NCBI GenBank assembly: GCA_035293985.1
Contig: DATGLS010000004.1
Span: forward strand, 123,329-187,328
Length of the DNA: 64,000 bases
Origin: JAVDCA01 sp035293985
GTDB taxonomy: Bacteria > Pseudomonadota > Alphaproteobacteria > Rhizobiales > Xanthobacteraceae
Direction: 5' to 3'
Made by a program: the position numbers and the translations under genes
In this document: positions 58,272 through 64,000 of the stretch, piece by piece
Position numbering within the stretch: position 1 is the first letter of the stretch
Layout: each line of letters begins with the position of its first letter
The notes under the pieces: model-generated
Database searches by the model: none
Told to the model about the DNA's origin: nothing
Seen by the model: the letters and a program-made list of their open reading frames with translations, nothing else

Positions 58272-59333
58272 ATGTCGACCGAGCCACCACCCGCCGCAGC
58301 CGAGCCGGCGCGCCTCACCGCCGCATTGCGCAACGCCGGCGCGCTGGGCGATGGCCGCGTGCGCGACGTCGCGGTCGAGAGCGCACGCAACACCATCCTG
58401 TCGCGCATCATCCGGCTGCGTTTGTCTTACGAGGGTGACGCGGCCGGCGCGCCGCAGTCGCTGATCTTCAAAACCGGTGCGCCCGAGCGCATGAGCACGC
58501 CCTGGAACGGCGGGCGCCGGGAGGTCGCGTTCTACAACGAGATTGCCGACACGATGTCGGCCCGCCTCGCGCCGCGGTGCTACGACGCGCAATGGAACCC
58601 CGAAACCAACGTCTGGCACCTGGTGCTCGAAGACCTCACCGACACGCACATGGTCGCGACCACGTGGCCGATCCCGCCGGCGATCGCGGACTGCGACCGA
58701 ATGGTCGCCGCGCGAGCGCGCTTTCACGCCGCCTGGTGGGACGACGCGCGGCTCGGCTCGACGATCGGGGCCTGGAACGATCCGGATGACGCGGCGCGCA
58801 AGGGTTTCGCCGACCAATATGCGCGCTTTGCCGATCGCCTCGGCGACCGTCTGCCGGCCGAACGGCGAGACGTGTATGAGGGGCTGATCGCCGCGTGGCC
58901 CCAGTTGAGTGCGCGCTACGCTAGCCATCGCAACATGACGATCCTGCAGGGCGACGCGCACGTCTGGAACATCTTTCTGCCGCGCGATGCGACGAGCGCC
59001 GACGTTCGCTTCTTCGACTGGGATTCATGGCGGCTCGACGTCGCGACCGACGACCTCGCCTATATGGTCGCGCTGCACTGGTACCCGGACCGCCGGCGCC
59101 GGTACGAGCGCGCCCTGCTCGACCGCTACCACGCCGAGCTCGTGACGCACGGCGTTCGCGGCTATGACCGGCGGGCGCTCGACGACGACTACCGCCTCTC
59201 GGTGCTGTGGCAGATCACGACACCGGTCGGGCAGGCGGAGAACAAGATTCCGTCCGTGATATGGTGGTCGCATCTCGAGCGCATTTTCCTGGCCGTCGAC
59301 GACCTCGGCTGCCGCGAGTTCCTTGCCGATTAA
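58272..59333 (+). CDS. Aminoglycoside phosphotransferase/ecdysteroid-kinase-like protein
   Basis: 353 residues. The kinase fold shows SLIFKTG (ATP Lys), a HLVLEDLTD hinge, the catalytic loop LQGDAHVWNIFL (about 225-236) and the metal DxD in FFDWDSWRLD. The loop has Gln226 where the standard Brenner motif has His (H-G-D). It probably phosphorylates a small molecule; antibiotic resistance is not implied. It is preceded by DUF1330 with 109 bases between them. Confidence 0.83.
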   Translation: MSTEPPPAAAEPARLTAALRNAGALGDGRVRDVAVESARNTILSRIIRLRLSYEGDAAGAPQSLIFKTGAPERMSTPWNGGRREVAFYNEIADTMSARLAPRCYDAQWNPETNVWHLVLEDLTDTHMVATTWPIPPAIADCDRMVAARARFHAAWWDDARLGSTIGAWNDPDDAARKGFADQYARFADRLGDRLPAERRDVYEGLIAAWPQLSARYASHRNMTILQGDAHVWNIFLPRDATSADVRFFDWDSWRLDVATDDLAYMVALHWYPDRRRRYERALLDRYHAELVTHGVRGYDRRALDDDYRLSVLWQITTPVGQAENKIPSVIWWSHLERIFLAVDDLGCREFLAD

Positions 59334-59362
59334 TGCGGACGCAGAGTCCGGCACCTGTCGGA

Positions 59363-59387
59363 GGAACATAGGCGTTCCTGCTCCGTT
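59363..59387 (+). promoter_or_regulatory. EcfG-type general-stress promoter (GGAAC-N16-CGTT)
   Basis: GGAAC at 59363-59367 and CGTT at 59384-59387 with 16 bases between match the EcfG consensus exactly, as at 39865. Overlapping it is AGGAAC-N6-GTTCCT (59362-59379), a perfect inverted repeat that could be an operator. The next gene starts 117 bases beyond the -10 box. Confidence 0.6.
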
Positions 59388-59504
59388 GAATTCACTGCGT
59401 GGCGCATGTCGGACGAAGCCTGCTCGCACGCGCGGGCAGTGCTGCGTCGCGAGATCGATTTGCGTCGAGCGACGGTGTGAACCGACAAAAACGGAGGACA
59501 TGAG

Positions 59505-59762
59505 ATGACCAGACTTGGCAAGACTTTGATCGGCGCGGCGCTCGGCGGCGGCGTCCTGGCCTTTTCCGGCATGACCGCATCGGCCGCGATCGTTTGTAGC
59601 GAAGACGTCTGCTGGCACACCCATACGACCTACGAATACCCGGAAGGCGCGCACGTGATCGTGCACCCGGATTCGTGGCGTTGGGGCCCGCGCGAGCACT
59701 TCACGTTCCGCGAGCACGAGGGCCGCGGCTACTGGCGCGGCGAGCGCTGGATCGAGTGGTAA
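59505..59762 (+). CDS. Small secreted protein under a stress-type promoter
   Basis: 85 residues after GGAGGACATGAG. A signal peptide (about 1-28) is followed by a short mature region with a Cys pair (VCSEDVCW), then THTTYEYPEGAHVIVHPDSW and REHEGRGYWRGERWIEW, rich in Trp, His and Glu. The family recurs in Bradyrhizobium-like genomes; its function is unknown. An exact EcfG-type promoter lies upstream, so it is probably stress-induced. Confidence 0.75.
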   Translation: MTRLGKTLIGAALGGGVLAFSGMTASAAIVCSEDVCWHTHTTYEYPEGAHVIVHPDSWRWGPREHFTFREHEGRGYWRGERWIEW

Positions 59763-59870
59763 GTCTCGCGCCGCAAGCGTCCGAACAGCGACACTGACGC
59801 GTCCCGCCCGGCGGCGGGGCGCATGCCGTGTGTCCGCATGTCGTTTTGGCTCGATCCGGACTTCCGCTCG

Positions 59871-60821
59871 TCAGAAAAACCCGAGCGACTCGCAGCCGGT
59901 CCCCGCCGCGAAGCTCGCCTTGACCTTGCGCGCCGGGATGTCGATCACATGCACGGACCCGTCGCCCTGGCACGCGACGTAGAGTTCGTCGCCGCGGAAC
60001 GCCATGTCCATGGGTTGGCTGCCGACCCTTATGGCGGTCTGCTGGCGGAATGACGGATCGATCAGGCTCACCATGTTGCTGTTGAGGCTGGTGACGCCGA
60101 GCATGCTGTTGTCGGGTGCGTAGCGCGCGATCTGCGCCGCCTTGGGGACGTCCTCGAGCACGACCTCCTCGCGCACGGCCCCGGCCTCCGTGTCGATCAG
60201 GATGAGCTTCGGCTCGGCGTCGTCGACCGCCACCACGGTCGCGCCATCGGCCGAGATCGCGATGCCGGCGAGCGGTCGCGGCGTCTTGACCTTGCCGAGC
60301 AGCTTGCGCGCCGGCAGGTCGATCACCGAGATCGTCGCGTCCTCCTCGTTTTCGGTGTAGAGGCGCTGCCCGTCGGGCGCGATGATCAGCCGGTGCCCGT
60401 TGGTCGAGCCCGAATCGATCGCGCCGACCACCTTCTGGGTCTGCGGGTCGATGATGGCGACGACCGCGCTGTTCTCGCACGTGATGTAGATCAGCCCATC
60501 CGGCCCGCGCTTGAGGGTGTGGGGCGCGATGTAGGGCCGCAGGTCGATGGTGGCCACATGGGCGCGCTTGTTGAGATCGAACACGCACAGCAGGTGCTGC
60601 GGGTTGGGATTGCGGCCGTGGATGCCGTCACCGAAGATCGGCACATAGGCGAGCCCCAACTCGGGAATGATGAGCAGCTCGTGCACGGTGCGCGGAAAGC
60701 CCTCGATCGTGACCTCGGTCTTGAACGTGACCGGGTCGAGAAAGAGGACCTTGCCCCCCATTTTGTCGACCGCGATCATCCCGCGTGCACTCATCCCGCC
60801 TGCATTGTCCGCACTGGCCAT
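59871..60821 (-). CDS. YncE-like beta-propeller protein
   Basis: 316 residues from the ATG at 60821, after GGAGGATAG. Six to seven YVTN/YncE-type repeats are visible (KVLFLDPVTFKTEVTIEG, LICVFDL-type strands, VVAIIDPQTQKVVGAIDSGS, TISVIDLPARKLLGKVKTPR, SVHVIDIPARKVKASFAAG). There is no signal peptide, which is unusual because most YncE proteins are exported. Beta-propellers of this kind bind ligands or partner proteins. The function is unknown. Confidence 0.83.
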   Translation of the reverse strand: MASADNAGGMSARGMIAVDKMGGKVLFLDPVTFKTEVTIEGFPRTVHELLIIPELGLAYVPIFGDGIHGRNPNPQHLLCVFDLNKRAHVATIDLRPYIAPHTLKRGPDGLIYITCENSAVVAIIDPQTQKVVGAIDSGSTNGHRLIIAPDGQRLYTENEEDATISVIDLPARKLLGKVKTPRPLAGIAISADGATVVAVDDAEPKLILIDTEAGAVREEVVLEDVPKAAQIARYAPDNSMLGVTSLNSNMVSLIDPSFRQQTAIRVGSQPMDMAFRGDELYVACQGDGSVHVIDIPARKVKASFAAGTGCESLGFF

Positions 60822-60955
60822 TCCGGACTATCCTCCGTTGCGCAACGAGATTTAAGCGCAGACGGCGGAATGGCGCCAGGGCATATCCCGGCGAAGTCGA
60901 CACCGGTTCGCCGAAAAGGATATGCGCCGATCTGGCGCGTCGAACGGGGGCGGCA

Positions 60956-61198
60956 ATGTTGCAGAACCTTTGGCAGTTCCTGGTCGGCCTCGCGATCTGC
61001 ATCGCCGGCCTCCTTATCCTCTACCTCGACTTTGCCTCGAGCGCCGCGAACCCCTCGGTCGTCAACAGCGGCAGCTATTTCTTCGAGCTCGGCCTCGGGC
61101 TCGCGCTCGGCGGCGGCATCTGGGCGGTCATCCAGGTGCGGCAGGCCTTCGGGCTCGCCAAGCCGGAGGGGTCGGGCGAAAAGCCGCCGCCGGGTTGA
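60956..61198 (+). CDS. Small two-helix membrane protein
   Basis: 80 residues from the ATG at 60956 after GGGGGCGG. Two membrane segments (about 5-23 LWQFLVGLAICIAGLLILYL, and 45-62 LGLGLALGGGIWAVIQV) are joined by a short Ser/Asn-rich loop, and the C-terminus is Gly/Pro/Lys. I do not recognise the family. A REP-like repeat follows directly. Confidence 0.6.
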   Translation: MLQNLWQFLVGLAICIAGLLILYLDFASSAANPSVVNSGSYFFELGLGLALGGGIWAVIQVRQAFGLAKPEGSGEKPPPG

Positions 61199-61207
61199 TT
61201 TTTCTCC

Positions 61208-61288
61208 CAGCCCGCATGGACCGCAAGCGGAATGCGGGGAAAGCCCCTCCCCGGATTACGGTGCTTCGCACCTCCATCCGGGCTTCGG
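61208..61288. repeat. Extragenic palindromic repeat, copy 2
   Basis: Begins CAGCCCGCATGGACCGCAAG, with GGAATGCGGGGA and CCCCGGATTACG, and ends with CATCCGGGCTTCGG. It matches copy 1 at 5001 and copy 3 at 61974. It lies directly after the small membrane gene. Confidence 0.6.
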
Positions 61289-61327
61289 ATCAGGTGAGAA
61301 ACTCCGCCCGCCGCCTCGCCGACCGGA

Positions 61328-61939
61328 TCACGTCGGCACGACGGCGCGGGCGGCGTTGTGCTGGAGGCGCGCGACGATGAGGTGCAGCACGCGGAAGCCG
61401 AATTGCGGATTCTCGAAGTAGAGCTCCTTGAAGCGTTCGTAATCGAGCCGCGCGGCCTCGACGTCCGTCTTGCAGCGCGCCGTCAGCGTGCGCCGGCCAT
61501 CCGGCGCAAACAGACCGATCTCGCCGATGAGCGTGCCCTTGCCGAAGGTCTCGCCCAGCTCGACGAGCTCGACCTCGCCGGCCACCACGTAGAAGGCCGC
61601 CGTCGAATAGTCGCCGCGCGCCATCATGACCTGGCCGGCCTTGAATCGCTGCGGCCGCGTGAAGGGCAGCAGCCAGGTCGCATCGAGATCGCCCTTGATC
61701 GCCTGCTCGATGTCGCGGACCAGCTTGCGGATCTGGTGCAGCCGGAACGCGTTGAGCGCCAGCAGCAGAGCGCAAACCACCGCAACGGCGACAAGACCGA
61801 GCCACAGCGCGCCGACGAGGGCGAGGACATTCGCGGCGATCGAAGCGGCCCGCAGCGGGACCATGGTCTCGGCATATGCCGCATAAAGGCTCGCCAGCGC
61901 CGCCGCGACGCCTATCGCTTCCACGAGATAGGTCTGCAT
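61328..61939 (-). CDS. Membrane cyclic-nucleotide-binding-domain protein
   Basis: 203 residues from the ATG at 61939, after GGGTGGGC. Three hydrophobic segments at the N-terminus (about 4-20, 26-40 and 43-60) lead to a cNMP-binding domain: FKAGQVMMARGDYSTAAFYV, VAGEVELVELGETFGKGTLI (phosphate-binding GEIGLF) and TLTARCKTDVEAARLDYERF. It resembles a channel- or Crp-like sensor domain with a membrane anchor. The phosphate-binding Arg looks absent (GEIGLFAPDGRRTLTA has RR in place). The output is unknown. Confidence 0.78.
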   Translation of the reverse strand: MQTYLVEAIGVAAALASLYAAYAETMVPLRAASIAANVLALVGALWLGLVAVAVVCALLLALNAFRLHQIRKLVRDIEQAIKGDLDATWLLPFTRPQRFKAGQVMMARGDYSTAAFYVVAGEVELVELGETFGKGTLIGEIGLFAPDGRRTLTARCKTDVEAARLDYERFKELYFENPQFGFRVLHLIVARLQHNAARAVVPT

Positions 61940-61973
61940 GAGCCCACCCTTGCCTCGGATGCGGGCATTGTCG

Positions 61974-62026
61974 CGTAGCCCGCAATGAACGCAAGCGGAA
62001 TGCAAATAGAGCCTCCCCGGACTACG
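61974..62026. repeat. Extragenic palindromic repeat, copy 3
   Basis: Begins CGTAGCCCGCAATGAACGCA, continues AGCGGAATGC and ends CCCCGGACTACG. It is a shorter relative of the copies at 5001 and 61208. It lies between the cNMP protein start and the ABC permease gene. Confidence 0.6.
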
Positions 62027-62077
62027 ACCCTCTTCGTCTCTCCAACTGATGCTCAACTGATGCGACGGTCCTCTCGC

Positions 62078-62902
62078 CTACCGGATGCCAGCGCGCAGGA
62101 AGCTCTGGATGAACGCGCGCTGGAAGACCAGGAACGCGATCATCAGCGGCGCCGAGGTCATCAGCGCGGCGGCGCAGATAACGGACCAGTCGATGCCCTG
62201 GTCGACCGAGGCGAAGACCTGCAGGCCGACCGTGACGGGCCGCTTCTCCACCGAGTTGGTGACGATCAGCGGCCAGAGGAAGTTGTTCCAATGATAGCTC
62301 ACCGAGACGAGGCCGTAGGCGACGTAGACGGGCCGCGCGAGCGGCAGGTAGACGCGCCAGATGGTCTGCAGCGTTCCCGCCCCTTCGAGGCGCGCGGCGT
62401 CGTCGAGCTCCTTCGGGATGGTCTTGAACGCCTGGCGCAGCAGAAAGATGCCGAACGCGGACGCGACATAAGGCAGGCCGATGCCGGTGAGCGTGTCGGT
62501 CAGGCGAAGGGACTGCAGGGTGCGGTAGTTTTCCAGGATGAGCACGTCGGGCGTGACCATGAGCTGGACGAGGATCAGCGCGAACAGGATGTCGGCGCCG
62601 CGGAACCTCATCCGCGCGAGGCCGAAGGCCGCGAGCGTGCAGATGACGAACTGCGCCGCCATGATGCCGATGACGAGCAGGACCGTGTTGACGAAATAGC
62701 GCGCGAACGGCGCCGCGTCCCAGGCGCGGGTGAAATTCCTGAGCGTCAGCGGTGCGGCGGGATCGAAATGCGTCGTGTCGGCGGCGGGATGAAACGCGGC
62801 CCACAACGCATAGAGCAGCGGCAGGGCCCACATGAGGCCAAGCAACCAGGCCGCGAGGCTCGTCAGGGGCGACACGGGCGCGCTGGTCTCCCTTCCGTTC
62901 AT
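62078..62902 (-). CDS. Sugar-type ABC transporter permease (MalG/UgpE-like)
   Basis: 274 residues from the ATG at 62902. Six membrane segments and the EAA loop (ELDDAARLEGAGTLQTIWRV, then YLPLARP) place it in the MalG/UgpE half of the carbohydrate-uptake ABC transporters. Its start overlaps the stop of the partner permease by four bases (ATGA). The ATPase and binding-protein genes are not in the window and may lie beyond the right edge. The substrate (sugar, polyol or glycerol phosphate) is not known. Confidence 0.9.
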   Translation of the reverse strand: MNGRETSAPVSPLTSLAAWLLGLMWALPLLYALWAAFHPAADTTHFDPAAPLTLRNFTRAWDAAPFARYFVNTVLLVIGIMAAQFVICTLAAFGLARMRFRGADILFALILVQLMVTPDVLILENYRTLQSLRLTDTLTGIGLPYVASAFGIFLLRQAFKTIPKELDDAARLEGAGTLQTIWRVYLPLARPVYVAYGLVSVSYHWNNFLWPLIVTNSVEKRPVTVGLQVFASVDQGIDWSVICAAALMTSAPLMIAFLVFQRAFIQSFLRAGIR

Positions 62903-63777
62903 CGGTAGTGGATCCGCCGATCGAGGAGGAAGAACTGCGCCAGCGCGACGCCCGCGAGCGCGGCCAGCAGCACGGTCGAGAGCGCCGCCGCGTAGCCGGA
63001 ATCCCAGAAGCTGAACGCAACCTGGTAGATGTAGAACAGGAGCAGGGTGGTGGCGTTGTTCGGATCCCCGCCCGTCATGGCGACCACCTGATCGACCACG
63101 CGGAAGGCATTGATCAGCGCATTGATGGCGACGAACAGGGTGGTCGGCATCACCATCGGCCAGGTGACGCGGCGGAAGGTCTGCCAACGGCTCGCATTCT
63201 CCATGCGAGCGGCTTCGTAGAGGTCGGGCGGCACCTGCTGCAGGGCGGCAAGGAAGAAGATCATGAAGAAGCCCGCCTCCTTCCACACCGTCACGGCCAT
63301 CAGGGCGGGCAGCGCGGTCGCGGGATCGCCGAGGAAGTTGACGCCGGCGAAGCCGAAGGCGCGGATCACCTGATTGATGAGGCCGTAATCGGGCGTATAG
63401 AAAAAGAGCCAGATGCTCGCCGCCGCGACCATCGGCAGGATGGCCGGTGTGAAGAAGGCGAGCCGCAGCGCCGCGCGGCCGCGCACGCGGCCGTTGACGA
63501 GGAGCGCCATCGCGAGCGCGAGCGCGATCGCGAGCGGCACGGTGACCAGCGCATAGACGAGATTGTTCTCGATCGCGCGGGCAAAGATCGGATCGGCCAG
63601 CATGGTGGCGTATTGGTCGAGGCCGACGAACGGCGCCGCGCCGTTGCGCGCCGGCGTCGCAAAGAAGCTGTCGATGATGGTCTTGATCGCCGGCACATGC
63701 GTGAAGGTCGCGAGCAGAACCACCGCCGGCAGCGCCAGCAGCCAGCCCTGGATGTGCGGATCGAGGCGGCGAGACAT
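62899..63777 (-). CDS. Sugar-type ABC transporter permease (MalF/UgpA-like)
   Basis: 292 residues. Six membrane segments with the EAA loop DLYEAARMENASRWQTFRRV, WPMVMPT. It is the first-listed half of a permease pair with the MalG-like gene, coupled by an ATGA overlap. Together the two would form the channel of a carbohydrate-uptake ABC importer. The initiating part of the operon, probably with a periplasmic binding protein, is cut off by the window edge. Confidence 0.9.
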   Translation of the reverse strand: MSRRLDPHIQGWLLALPAVVLLATFTHVPAIKTIIDSFFATPARNGAAPFVGLDQYATMLADPIFARAIENNLVYALVTVPLAIALALAMALLVNGRVRGRAALRLAFFTPAILPMVAAASIWLFFYTPDYGLINQVIRAFGFAGVNFLGDPATALPALMAVTVWKEAGFFMIFFLAALQQVPPDLYEAARMENASRWQTFRRVTWPMVMPTTLFVAINALINAFRVVDQVVAMTGGDPNNATTLLLFYIYQVAFSFWDSGYAAALSTVLLAALAGVALAQFFLLDRRIHYR

Positions 63778-63797
63778 TGGTGCGTCATCGACTCGGC

Positions 63798-63831
63798 GTC
63801 ATTGCGAGGCGGCGGCGCCGCCGAAGCAATC
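63798..63831. repeat. GTCATTGCGAGG-type dispersed repeat
   Basis: GTCATTGCGAGGCGGCGGCG and CCGCCGAAGCAATCC form an ATTGC...GCAAT inverted unit of the kind commonly dispersed in alphaproteobacterial genomes. A perfect ten-pair hairpin (CTGCCGAGGC-ATTG-GCCTCGGCAG) follows at 63910-63933. Both lie upstream of the ABC permease genes. Beyond this, the right-hand end of the window has no gene. Confidence 0.55.
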
Positions 63832-64000
63832 CCGCGCCGCAGACGTATGAGCCCGCTGGACGAGATTGCTCTTATGTCCCCTGTCAAGCAATGAGGCGCG
63901 ATTGTTTTTCTGCCGAGGCATTGGCCTCGGCAGGTGTGTCGCGGGATGATCGTGCAAAGGTGGGGACGAAGCCTTGAGACGTCGGTGATCAATCTCTCAT

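Noticed and set aside
63910..63933. Ten-pair hairpin considered as an intrinsic terminator
   Set aside because: The T-run precedes the stem on the plus strand and no T-run follows on either strand; no upstream gene is seen.

Overview
The window is a G+C-rich alphaproteobacterial chromosome segment, most likely from the Hyphomicrobiales (Bradyrhizobium/Xanthobacteraceae-like). This is inferred from HWE-type histidine kinases, DUF2336 and DUF2293 proteins, EcfG-like (GGAAC-N16-CGTT) and CtrA-like (TTAA-N7-TTAAC) promoter motifs, dispersed extragenic repeats of bradyrhizobial style, and many periplasmic TctC/Bug-type receptors. I see no rRNA or tRNA gene, CRISPR array, prophage or insertion sequence. 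Genes are dense, mostly single or in two-gene operons, and there are several short convergent 3' overlaps.

Layout. 1-5.0 kb: end of an APC permease, then three exported or anchored proteins (an unknown Ala/Pro-rich protein, an SGNH-like hydrolase, an alpha/beta hydrolase) and a decayed paralogue fragment. 5.1-9.7 kb: a dCache-PAS3-GGDEF-EAL protein and a DUF2336 protein in one minus-strand operon. 9.9-14.5 kb: a TMEM175-like channel, an EamA transporter, a TPR/ATP-grasp protein and a small secreted/membrane gene pair. 14.8-28.3 kb: a tartrate/malate-type dehydrogenase, a P-loop kinase, an XRE regulator, UppP, signal peptidase I, a response regulator, a GNAT, an alpha/beta hydrolase, DUF2293, PRC-barrel, small exported proteins and three Bug receptors.

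28.7-41 kb is the signalling core: a 2108-residue hybrid kinase with a poly-HAMP array (eleven 276-bp units), a REC-PAS-HWE-REC kinase 15 bp downstream, a secreted propeller protein with a cysteine-rich repeat tail, and a divergent PAS-HWE kinase behind a perfect EcfG-type promoter motif. 41-57 kb is metabolic and transport: MBL hydrolase, methyltransferase, diheme cytochrome c, FrsA-like hydrolase, a fumarase/aspartase-superfamily lyase, a MetE-like protein and five more Bug receptors. 57-64 kb: an AsmA-like protein, DUF1330, an APH-like kinase, a small secreted protein behind a second perfect EcfG-type motif, a YncE-like propeller, a membrane cyclic-nucleotide-binding protein and two sugar-type ABC permeases.

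Reading. The candidate EcfG motifs lie upstream of kinases and secreted proteins, which suggests that part of this segment belongs to the general stress regulon; HWE kinases commonly feed the PhyR-NepR-EcfG switch. Eight Bug receptors are present without any TctA/TctB membrane gene. No single unmistakably new multi-gene system is evident. The best candidates are the stress-linked kinase cluster with its uORF and poly-HAMP protein, the Cys-rich secreted protein, and the exported-protein cluster at 0.8-5 kb.
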